From: Gracilimonas sp965227215
GTDB taxonomy: Bacteria > Bacteroidota > Rhodothermia > Balneolales > Balneolaceae
DNA: 64,000 bases
Assembly: GCA_965227215.1 (NCBI GenBank)
Contig: OZ245729.1
Span: 2,418,001-2,482,000, forward strand
Reading direction: 5' to 3'
How positions within the stretch are numbered: position 1 is the first letter of the stretch; each line of letters begins with the position of its first letter. Below, piece by piece: positions 54,086 to 62,104 of this stretch. A model generated the notes under the pieces. The model saw only the letters and a list, made by a program, of their open reading frames with translations. It had not been told where the DNA came from and searched no databases. The translations under genes and the position numbers were made by a program.

Positions 54086-55459
54086 ATGAAAAAAACCGGC
54101 CGAATACTCGTAGTTGATGATGATACCGATGTGCTTAATGCAGCTCGTTTGTATCTGAAGCAGCATGTTGAGAAAGTGGATGTGGAGAGTAACCCAAAGC
54201 TGATTCCAACCTTGATGAAAGAATATGATTACGATGCCATCCTGTTGGATATGAATTTCCATGAGGACGTGAGTAGCGGGGAAGAGGGTTTCTACTGGCT
54301 GGAGAAAATCCTGGAAATAGATTCGGCTATGGCTGTGGTGTTGATAACGGCTTACGGAGACGTGGAAAAAGCCGTTCAGGCGGTAAAAACCGGCGCCTCA
54401 GATTTTGTACTAAAACCCTGGCAAAACGAAAAGCTGCTGGCTACCGTAACCTCGGCTATGAATTTAAGTCAGTCTAAAAGAGATTCGCAGAAACTCCGTA
54501 CTCAAAACGCAGCGCTGAAAGCGGATATGGAGCAGCCGTACCAGAATATCATCGGGAAAAGCCGGGCGATGGAGCAGGTATTTCAAACCATTGAGAAGGT
54601 GGCAAAAACGGATGCTAATGTTTTGATTACCGGCGAGAATGGAACCGGAAAAGAGTTGGTGGCGCGAGCCCTGCACCGGCGCTCAAACCGAAGTGAGAAT
54701 GCTTTTATTACCGTTGATATGGGTGCGCTCCCTGAAAGCCTATTTGAAAGTGAGTTGTTTGGGCACGAAAAAGGGGCTTTTACAGATGCCAAAGAATCAC
54801 GAGCCGGCCGATTTGAGATAGCTCATGGAGGAACGCTCTTTCTGGATGAAGTCGGAAACATTCCGCTTCAACTTCAGCCCAAACTTTTATCTGCTTTACA
54901 AACGCATGAGATCCGAAGAATTGGCTCCAACAAAACCACCAAAATTAATATCAGGCTAATTTGTGCAACCAACGAAAGTTTGGGAGAGATGGTGGATAAG
55001 CAGGAATTCCGGCAAGACCTGCTTTACCGGATCAATACCATTGAAATTAAACTGCCACCACTTCGTGAACGCACAGAAGATGTGCCTTTGCTGGCTGAGC
55101 ATTTTTTGAAACAGTACCGAACAAAGTATAAAAAGGAAATAAAAGGCGTCACAGATCAGGCACTAAATCACCTCAAAGAATATCATTGGCCGGGCAATAT
55201 TCGTGAGTTGGAACATGCGGTAGAGCGGGCTGTTATTATGACGGATGAAGAGCAACTTCAGAAAGGTGATTTTCTGCTTACATCTGTTTCAGGAAACGAT
55301 CAAAAGCTGCCGGTTTCCGGGTTAAATCTGGAAGAAGTTGAAAAGACGGTGATCCGAAAGGCCATGGACAAACACAGCGGTAATATATCGCATGCTGCCG
55401 AAGAGCTAGGGCTGACCCGGGCTTCGCTATATCGCAGGCTGGAAAAGTATGGATTGTAG
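54086..55459 (+). CDS. Sigma-54-dependent response regulator (NtrC type)
   Basis: The 457-residue activator has a receiver domain (1-125; phospho-acceptor Asp55 in AILLDMNF, Lys110 in FVLKPW), an AAA+ ATPase domain (about 152-385) with Walker A GENGTGKE (183-190), GAFTDA (230-235, the sigma-54 contact loop) and the Walker B segment GGTLFLDEVG, and a C-terminal Fis-type helix-turn-helix (about 415-455; GNISHAAEELGLTRASLYRRLEK). When phosphorylated it should activate sigma-54 promoters from upstream sites. Matching sites lie in its own upstream region and before two permease units. It is divergent from the adaptor operon and followed by the kinase gene. Confidence 0.95.
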   Translation: MKKTGRILVVDDDTDVLNAARLYLKQHVEKVDVESNPKLIPTLMKEYDYDAILLDMNFHEDVSSGEEGFYWLEKILEIDSAMAVVLITAYGDVEKAVQAVKTGASDFVLKPWQNEKLLATVTSAMNLSQSKRDSQKLRTQNAALKADMEQPYQNIIGKSRAMEQVFQTIEKVAKTDANVLITGENGTGKELVARALHRRSNRSENAFITVDMGALPESLFESELFGHEKGAFTDAKESRAGRFEIAHGGTLFLDEVGNIPLQLQPKLLSALQTHEIRRIGSNKTTKINIRLICATNESLGEMVDKQEFRQDLLYRINTIEIKLPPLRERTEDVPLLAEHFLKQYRTKYKKEIKGVTDQALNHLKEYHWPGNIRELEHAVERAVIMTDEEQLQKGDFLLTSVSGNDQKLPVSGLNLEEVEKTVIRKAMDKHSGNISHAAEELGLTRASLYRRLEKYGL

Positions 55460-55487
55460 GTTAAGTATTCATTTGACCAAACAAGCA

Positions 55488-55578
55488 GTCATTCCTGCGC
55501 AGGCAAGAATCTTGTTGGTTAGATCAGGCTACGAGCTATTTCAACCATTAAGATCTCGGGCATTCGCCGCGAGATGAC
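55488..55578. repeat. MITE-like repeat, copy 1
   Basis: GTCATTCCTGCGCAGGC at the left end and CTCGGGCATTCGCCGCGAGATGAC at the right, with GTCAT/ATGAC inverted ends; about 91 bp. A related copy is at 56996-57088, so the kinase gene is bracketed. Confidence 0.6.
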
Positions 55579-55610
55579 ACTAACTAAACTGAAAGCTGAC
55601 ACCAAATAAA

Positions 55611-56975
55611 ATGATTAAAAGCTTCCGATTTGGAATCATACTGCGCATTTTGATGCTGGCCGCAACCTTGCTACTGGTATGTTATCTGGTACTCGAAACG
55701 CAGTACTATGTGAGTATGGTGATATTGGGAGCCATCATTATTGGGCAGGTTATAGCACTTATAAAGTACCTGGAACGCACTAATATCCTGCTCACTCGTT
55801 TTTTGGAAGCCATCCGGTATTCGGATTTTACGGGAGCATTCAGAAACCACGGCTTGGGCAGTAATTTTGATGATTTGAATGCGGCCTTCAGCGAAGTTAT
55901 CGACAAGTTCAAAGAAGAGCGCAGTAAAAAAGAAGAAAGTATTCGCTACCTGGAAACGGTGGTTCAGCATATCGGTATCGGGCTGGTTTGTTTTAACGGA
56001 AAGGGGGAAGTTGTTTTGCTGAATACGGCAGCTAAGCGGTTATTTAAAGTGCCCATACTGCGAACGCTTGATTCTCTGAAAAACATTTCTGAGTCACTAT
56101 ATGAAACTGTGAAAAAACAGAAAGGGGGAAACCGAAGTCTGATTCGTGTGACCATCCAAAACGAAACGCTACAGCTTGCCATGTATGCTACCGAATTCAG
56201 GATGAGGGATGAGGCGTATAAACTCGTTTCGTTCCAGAATATTCACACAGAGCTGGAAGAGAAGGAGATGGAAGCCTGGCAAAATTTAACTCAGGTTTTG
56301 GCTCATGAGATTATGAACTCCATAACCCCGATATCATCGCTTTCAGGGACGGTAAAAATGTTACTGGAAGAGAACATGGTTTCGAATGAGGAGTCTGTTG
56401 AGCTAAATCAGGAAACCATTGAAGATGTAACCGATGCATTGAATACTATCAGCAACCGTAGCCAGGGCTTAATGCGGTTTGTGAACTCCTATCGTGATTT
56501 CACCCAGATTCCGGAGCCAAGCTATGAATTGTTTAAGGTGAAGGAAGCTCTTGACAGAACCGCCAGCCTCATGAAAACGGAAGCCGCCAAAGAAGGAATT
56601 GAGATTATGGTAGAGGTAGATCCGGAGAGTTTAGAGCTTACGGCAGATCCGCATCTTGTGGAGCAGGTATTGATCAATTTGGTGAAGAACGCTATTCGGG
56701 TGTTATCGGATCAGAAACAAGGGATGATTTGGATGAAAGGTGGGATTGAGGAATCGGGGAAAGTGATTATTCAAATTCAGGATAATGGCCCGGGTGTGAA
56801 AAAAGCCATGAAAGAGAAGATTTTTATTCCGTTTTATACCGTTGGGAGTAACGGTAAAAGTAAAGGTTCGGGGATTGGACTGAGTCTTTCCCGGCAAATT
56901 ATGCGCTTACATGGCGGTAGCCTGATTTTGAATTCTGAAGCGGGTAAAGGCTCCACGTTTACCATGCGGTTTTAA
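55611..56975 (+). CDS. Sensor histidine kinase with two membrane helices (NtrB/NtrY-like)
   Basis: The 454-residue kinase has two membrane helices (about 9-28 and 34-52) joined by about six residues, so there is practically no extracytoplasmic sensor domain. A PAS-like domain (about 110-210), a dimerisation/phospho-acceptor region with His232 (LAHEIMNSITPISSLSG) and a HATPase domain (N-box LVKNAIRVL, DNGPGV, GSGIGLSLSRQI) follow. It should phosphorylate the adjacent NtrC-type regulator. The short loop is typical of intramembrane-sensing kinases such as BceS or LiaS, which read the state of a membrane partner rather than a soluble ligand; a permease of the array is a candidate partner (inference). 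Confidence 0.92.
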   Translation: MIKSFRFGIILRILMLAATLLLVCYLVLETQYYVSMVILGAIIIGQVIALIKYLERTNILLTRFLEAIRYSDFTGAFRNHGLGSNFDDLNAAFSEVIDKFKEERSKKEESIRYLETVVQHIGIGLVCFNGKGEVVLLNTAAKRLFKVPILRTLDSLKNISESLYETVKKQKGGNRSLIRVTIQNETLQLAMYATEFRMRDEAYKLVSFQNIHTELEEKEMEAWQNLTQVLAHEIMNSITPISSLSGTVKMLLEENMVSNEESVELNQETIEDVTDALNTISNRSQGLMRFVNSYRDFTQIPEPSYELFKVKEALDRTASLMKTEAAKEGIEIMVEVDPESLELTADPHLVEQVLINLVKNAIRVLSDQKQGMIWMKGGIEESGKVIIQIQDNGPGVKKAMKEKIFIPFYTVGSNGKSKGSGIGLSLSRQIMRLHGGSLILNSEAGKGSTFTMRF

Positions 56976-56995
56976 TTAATTGATAGGAAAAGTAA

Positions 56996-57088
56996 GTCAT
57001 TCCCGCGAAGGCGGGAATCTAATTGCTAAAAAGTCATCTAAGCAGCTTTTAAAGACATCCGGAGCTCGGGCATTCGCCGCGATATGAC
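56996..57088. repeat. MITE-like repeat, copy 2
   Basis: GTCATTCCCGCGAAGGCGGG at one end and CTCGGGCATTCGCCGCGATATGAC at the other, about 93 bp; same family as 55488-55578. It lies between the kinase and the convergent AlkD-like gene. Confidence 0.6.
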
Positions 57089-57099
57089 TTTTCGGACAT

Positions 57100-57810
57100 C
57101 TAAACCTCTCCATGTAAATATTTCAATCGCAGAGGCTCGTCAAACTTTTCGATAGCGTAACGAAGCATCGTTCTCGGCATTTCCTGATAATATTTTTGCA
57201 AAAATTCTTCTTCTGTCTCTAAATCGCGGTTTCCAACTTCCCGAAGCATCCAGCCTACCGCTTTTTGGATCAGATCATGATCATCATTCACTAATATCTC
57301 TGCAATATTCAACGCATCGTCAAAATCATTCTGCTTGATAAAATGGTAGCAAGTAATCATAGCAATTCGCTTCTTCCAGAGGTCAGCGGACCGGGCAAAA
57401 TCATACAGCAAATCTCGTTCTTTATTCTCCAGAAAAGGTCCCAATATTTTGTGGCACGAGCTATCCACCAAATCCCAATTATTAATTCCCGAAAGATTAT
57501 TAAGATAGCAATCGGTAACAGCCTCAAGAGTCTGCTGATCTCCTTTTTCCACCTTATAAACCAAGAGCATAGCAGCGGTCAGGCGTATTTCATGGTATTT
57601 GTTATGCAGAAGTTTAGACACCTCTTCCAGATCCATGCCTCGGAATTTTTTAGCGACTTTCCGCATAGGCGGTACTTTCAGGCCAAGAAATTGATCTCCC
57701 TCACCATATTCCCCCTTTCCTGATTTAAAAAACCGGGTGGAGTGCTTCGCCTTTTCAGGGTCGGCATACTCTTTTAGTTCTGTGATAAGTCCTTGATGGT
57801 TCATATTCAA
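57100..57810 (-). CDS. DNA alkylation repair protein (AlkD-like HEAT-repeat glycosylase)
   Basis: The 236-residue all-helical protein matches the AlkD family: FFKSGKGEYGEGDQFLGLKVPPMRK near the N-terminus, NNWDLVDSS (about 110-118, containing the catalytically important Asp), LWKKRIAMITCYHFI and KAVGWMLREVGNRD. The family excises positively charged alkylated bases such as 3- and 7-methylpurines from DNA. The start at 57810 (MNMNHQ) is only four bases from a terminator-like hairpin, and a second ATG at 57804 is possible. Single gene, convergent with the kinase gene. Confidence 0.92.
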   Translation of the reverse strand: MNMNHQGLITELKEYADPEKAKHSTRFFKSGKGEYGEGDQFLGLKVPPMRKVAKKFRGMDLEEVSKLLHNKYHEIRLTAAMLLVYKVEKGDQQTLEAVTDCYLNNLSGINNWDLVDSSCHKILGPFLENKERDLLYDFARSADLWKKRIAMITCYHFIKQNDFDDALNIAEILVNDDHDLIQKAVGWMLREVGNRDLETEEEFLQKYYQEMPRTMLRYAIEKFDEPLRLKYLHGEV

Positions 57811-57813
57811 AGT

Positions 57814-57842
57814 AAAAGGCTCCGATGCAGAGCATCAGAGCC
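57814..57842 (-). terminator. GGCTCCGATGC hairpin after the amidohydrolase gene
   Basis: GGCTCCGATGC pairs with GCATCAGAGCC (one mismatch); on the minus strand TTTTACTTT follows. Third copy of the family at 12379-12411 and 12977-13009. Confidence 0.65.
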
Positions 57843-57902
57843 AGCAGTTGTGTTCATTGAATACAGGGTAGCTCGTGCCGATTGTTCTGCACCGGCATAG
57901 AC

Positions 57903-60900
57903 TTAATGACTGCCAAAGCAAGTACACTGCAATCCGGCAGCCTCAAGGGTGATGGCATGCCAGTCAAATTCATCGCTATAGCCATCACGCTCCCACCAGA
58001 ATGGAAGTCGTTCCTTAGGTTGATTACCAACTTCATTCATCGTTGAGGCATCAAATAGGCGGCCATTTACCATGGTGTATTTTACGGAGTTGGTATTCCG
58101 GATATCTTCAAGCGGATTTTCATCAAGAACGATCAGGTCGGCCAGTTTCCCAACTTTAAGAGAACCGATTTCATGATCCATTCCCAGGTAATGAGCGCCG
58201 TTCAGGGTAGCTACTCTTAAGGCCTCCATGTTAGACATTCCACCCTGCTCAAACATCCAGAGTTCCCAGTGGGCACCTAATCCCTGAAGCTGACCATGGG
58301 CTCCGAGGTTAACCTTCACCCCGGCATCAGCCAGCAGCTTATCAGATTCAGCCGTCAGAATGTGACCGTTCTCATACTCTTCGTCAGGAATCATGGTGCG
58401 ATGTCGTGAACGAGGATCAACAACGCCACGTGGAGTAAACGTAAGCAGTTTCTCGTTTTCCCATACGTTATTCTTTTGATACCAATAATACTCTCCGCTC
58501 ATGCTTCCGTAATTCACTACATGAGTTGGCGTATAGCCGGTTTTGCTGGCAGCCCAAAGCTGTACCACATCATTATAAAGAGGAGCTACCGGGATGTTAT
58601 GCTCTATTCCGGTGTGTCCGTCCAAAATCATACTCATGTTATGAGTGAAGGTAGAGCCACCTTCCGGCATCACCATCATTTCCAGTTCCTGGGCAGCTTT
58701 TATGACTTGCTGTCGCTGATTTCTGCGCGGTTGATTATAACTCTTCACTGAGAAAGCTCCCCATGCTTTGGTTCTTTCCAAGGCAAAAAGGGCATCCTCA
58801 TAACTATTGATTTCCGTTTTGATAGATCCATCGGCACCGTACAGAATCACCCCGGTTGAAAACACGCGTGGACCAACCATATGTCCGGCTTTGATAGCTT
58901 CGGCATGAGAGAAAATCATCTCAGAATTTGAAGAAGGATCGTGAGCGGTGGTTACTCCGTAGGCTAAATTCGCATAATATTCCCACTGCTGTTGAGGACT
59001 CACACCTAAGCGGAAGTTACCGATGTGAGCATGTACGTCAACAATACCCGGCATAATGGTTTTGCCGGTGGCATCAATTACTTTTGCAGACGAAGGAATT
59101 TGAATGTCGGTTCCCATAGCTGCAATTCGGTTGCCTTCAACCAGAATGGAAGCATTCTCGAGAACCGTATCTCCCTGCATAGTGATGATACGTGCGTTAG
59201 TAAAAGCGATAGAGCCTTCAGGCACATAAGTTTCCAGATCAAGCTCCAGGTGCTTGCCTGTACTTGGTGGTTCAGGAAGTGAGTCAGGAGCACCCTCCAC
59301 AAAAGAAAAAGTGTCTTTGAGATCTACGGTGAAGTATTCTTCACCCAGCGTCCAGTGCAGTTTGTCACTTTCTGCTGACCAATGCATGTGATACCCTGCT
59401 TCGGAAGAAACCTGCTTTACCGGAACGGATTTTGTATTGGGTTCCAACTCAATGGTTTTACCGGTTTTCGGGATGGGAGCAATGTACACTTTGTGCAGGT
59501 TTGAGAAGGCCATCCATTGCCCATCCGGACTGGGAACAAATTCGTGTCCGTAGCTGGATGTGAAGTGAGTTTGCTCGTCTTCGCCACGCAAGTTTACGCT
59601 TTTGTAGGATTTGTTAATGGCACCAAAGATGTAGCCCCCGGTTTGATAATATATTCGGTCTCCGTTGGCGTTGAATCGGGGCTTGGCGCCCTCATCGGTA
59701 ATCATCGTTTCAGAGCCACCGCGGACAGGAATGGTATAGATCCCGGGGTTCAAAGTATGCACAAAACCCTGCTGTCCGTTTCCACTTTCTTTGCGAAATA
59801 CAATGGTGTTTCCGTTTGGTGAAAATCGCGGCTCACGATAAATACCCTTTTCAGAAGTCACCTTTGTGGGGGTGGAAGCTCGCTGTCCTGAACTTAACTG
59901 AACCACATTTACTGCTCCCATATTCTCGTCACTCCACGAAACATAGGTTATAGATTTTCCATCGGGGGAGAAGGAGGGTTCAAACTCAAAATCTGTTGAA
60001 TTGGTTACACGGCGCGGTGTTCCATCGGGTAGTAATTTAGTCCAAAGGTAACCGGCAGCACTCCAAACAAGGGTGCGACCATCCGGAGATGTGACCAGCT
60101 GTCGGACAGCCTTCACTCTGAATTGGTCAGGGGCTACATCCTGTTTAAATCTTACGGCGTCTACAATATTATGCGAAGATTCAACTTCAAAAGGAATAAT
60201 CTCTGAATTGCCGGTCTGGGTATCTACTTTGTTGATTTTACCGTTCGCCCAAATAATGATATGTCGGTTATCGGGTAGCCAATTGAAGTTGGCATAGGGG
60301 CCGAAAATAGCCCAAGCCTCCTGCATATCCTTACTGAGGTTGTCGTACACCGGGTATTCTCTTCCGGTATCTAAATCTCTCAAATACAGCACAGATTTGG
60401 TTCGAACACGGCGAACAAAAGCGAGCTTGTCCCCATCGGGTGAAATTTGTGGCCTGATTGCCCCACCATTTCCACCGGTTACGGTTTCAACTTCTCCATT
60501 TTCACGATCATATCGCTTGATTGCATAAATCTGGCTGTTTGGGTCTTTGTTGTATTGGAAAAATCCGCCGGGGTACACATCCTGACTGTAATAAACATAT
60601 CGCCCATCGGGGGAAACCCATGGTTCTCCAATGTCCTGCTGAGCATTGGCTTTTTCAACCAGTTGAATTCCACTTCCGCCTGATTTGTGGTACATCCAGA
60701 TTTCGCCGGCTCCCAACGAACGGGTAGAAGAAAAGTGTTTTTTTGCGATGAGGTATTCACCGTCCGGAGTCCAAACGGCGTTGTTCAGTAATCGGAAGCT
60801 TTCGTCTGTCACTTGTCGGGCATTTTTCCCATCCAGATCCATCACCCAAATGTTATCGCCACCGCCTGCATCGCTGGTAAAGGAGATGTGCATACCATCG

Positions 60901-61175
60901 GGACTGAACCTCGGTTGTATTTCATACGCATGGCCGCCTCTAAGCAGTGTAGCATCACCCCCATTAACCGACATGATGTAAATATCGCCCAATAGGTCGA
61001 ATACAATTTCTTGCCCATCCGGACTCACGTCCACATTCATCCACGTGCCTTCATCGGTGGTAAAAGACACATGGGTGGAGTCGCCGAGGGGGGGATTGGT
61101 TACATCCCATTTATCCTGGGCAAAAGTGAGAATGGATGACGATAGAAAAAACAGTAGGGTGAATAAAAGTCTCAT
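57903..61175 (-). CDS. Exported beta-propeller/amidohydrolase fusion
   Basis: The 1090-residue protein has a signal peptide (about 1-19). A large TolB/PD40-like beta-propeller region (about 25-640) follows, with repeated FSPDG/VSPDG blades (for example FSPDGMHISFTSD, ISPDGDKLAFVRR, FSPDGKSITYVSW). A metal-dependent amidohydrolase domain comes next (about 665-1060) with the metal-binding HAH in PGIVDVHAHIG and a final LADLIVLDENPLEDI typical of imidazolonepropionase-like enzymes. The fusion is common in this phylum; the substrate is unknown and is often guessed to be a peptide or cyclic amide. The extreme C-terminus has a CxC...H cluster (LQCTCFGSH). The gene stands alone. Confidence 0.9.
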   Translation of the reverse strand: MRLLFTLLFFLSSSILTFAQDKWDVTNPPLGDSTHVSFTTDEGTWMNVDVSPDGQEIVFDLLGDIYIMSVNGGDATLLRGGHAYEIQPRFSPDGMHISFTSDAGGGDNIWVMDLDGKNARQVTDESFRLLNNAVWTPDGEYLIAKKHFSSTRSLGAGEIWMYHKSGGSGIQLVEKANAQQDIGEPWVSPDGRYVYYSQDVYPGGFFQYNKDPNSQIYAIKRYDRENGEVETVTGGNGGAIRPQISPDGDKLAFVRRVRTKSVLYLRDLDTGREYPVYDNLSKDMQEAWAIFGPYANFNWLPDNRHIIIWANGKINKVDTQTGNSEIIPFEVESSHNIVDAVRFKQDVAPDQFRVKAVRQLVTSPDGRTLVWSAAGYLWTKLLPDGTPRRVTNSTDFEFEPSFSPDGKSITYVSWSDENMGAVNVVQLSSGQRASTPTKVTSEKGIYREPRFSPNGNTIVFRKESGNGQQGFVHTLNPGIYTIPVRGGSETMITDEGAKPRFNANGDRIYYQTGGYIFGAINKSYKSVNLRGEDEQTHFTSSYGHEFVPSPDGQWMAFSNLHKVYIAPIPKTGKTIELEPNTKSVPVKQVSSEAGYHMHWSAESDKLHWTLGEEYFTVDLKDTFSFVEGAPDSLPEPPSTGKHLELDLETYVPEGSIAFTNARIITMQGDTVLENASILVEGNRIAAMGTDIQIPSSAKVIDATGKTIMPGIVDVHAHIGNFRLGVSPQQQWEYYANLAYGVTTAHDPSSNSEMIFSHAEAIKAGHMVGPRVFSTGVILYGADGSIKTEINSYEDALFALERTKAWGAFSVKSYNQPRRNQRQQVIKAAQELEMMVMPEGGSTFTHNMSMILDGHTGIEHNIPVAPLYNDVVQLWAASKTGYTPTHVVNYGSMSGEYYWYQKNNVWENEKLLTFTPRGVVDPRSRHRTMIPDEEYENGHILTAESDKLLADAGVKVNLGAHGQLQGLGAHWELWMFEQGGMSNMEALRVATLNGAHYLGMDHEIGSLKVGKLADLIVLDENPLEDIRNTNSVKYTMVNGRLFDASTMNEVGNQPKERLPFWWERDGYSDEFDWHAITLEAAGLQCTCFGSH

Positions 61176-61258
61176 AAGAGGGCGATTAGTTGAGTTTTGT
61201 CGAGTATAGCAATAATGAAGTCAAAAATGGAATCAAAAAATGAAAACCATTTGAACTG

Positions 61259-62023
61259 CTACTTACTCTTGAACTTACGGATGAAGTTTTTGGTGAAGTC
61301 AGAAAGTACTAATCGTCCACTGATTTCAGCACGCTGTTCAAGCAGTAAATCCCAATCTTCAGTTCCTTTCCAGAGCACGGCTTTCAGGTTTTTCATAGCC
61401 TCGGGGCTGCTTTTAGCTAATTCCTGAGCTAATGCCCTGACGGCTTGATCCAGATCGTAGGTAGAGTCGAAAATTTTGTTGAACAAACCATTCTCAAGGG
61501 CCCATTCGGCATCATACCAGTTAGTGGCATCAATGGAGAGGGCAGAGAAGGCACTTTTACCAACTTTTCGTTCTACGGCCGGGCCAACCACAAATGGGCC
61601 AATACCCAGTGCCAGTTCACTTAGTTTAATGTCTGCTTTTTCTTCCGCGAAGGTATAATCTCCGGCGGCAGCAATGCCAACACCTCCGCCAACGGTTTTA
61701 CCGTGCACACGCACGATGATGAGTTTCGGGCAGGTACGCATAGCATTTAAAACCAGGGCAAATCCCATAAAGAATTCTTTTCCTGTGTCGTAATCATCGA
61801 TGGCAATGAGCTCGTCAAAAGAAGCTCCTGCACAAAAAGCTCCATCACCTCGACTTTGGATTACAAGCACTCTGATATCATCATTCTCGCCTGCATCTCT
61901 GATGGTTTGAGCCAGTTCTCTTAATATAGCACCCGGAAGGGAATTCCCTTTAGGATGATAGAACTCAATAGTCCCAATGTTGTTGTTGATGGATAAGTTT
62001 ACAGATCCGTTTTGTTCTTCCAT
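61259..62023 (-). CDS. Enoyl-CoA hydratase/isomerase family protein
   Basis: The 254-residue crotonase-fold enzyme has the oxyanion-hole segments FCAGASFDELIA (about 62-73) and GGGVGIAAAGDYTFA (about 111-125), and a candidate catalytic region KLSELALGIGPFVVGPAVERKVG. It acts on acyl-CoA thioesters. It lies 81 bases downstream of PaaZ on the same strand, so a role in phenylacetate catabolism (PaaF/PaaG-like step) is plausible, but sequence alone does not separate it from other hydratases such as methylglutaconyl-CoA hydratase. Confidence 0.87.
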   Translation of the reverse strand: MEEQNGSVNLSINNNIGTIEFYHPKGNSLPGAILRELAQTIRDAGENDDIRVLVIQSRGDGAFCAGASFDELIAIDDYDTGKEFFMGFALVLNAMRTCPKLIIVRVHGKTVGGGVGIAAAGDYTFAEEKADIKLSELALGIGPFVVGPAVERKVGKSAFSALSIDATNWYDAEWALENGLFNKIFDSTYDLDQAVRALAQELAKSSPEAMKNLKAVLWKGTEDWDLLLEQRAEISGRLVLSDFTKNFIRKFKSK

Positions 62024-62104
62024 GATTTCCTAATTCACAATTGTTGATTCACGCTGAGTACGCAAAGCTCGCAATGAATTACTTAGCGTTCTCTGCGTTG
62101 AAAA

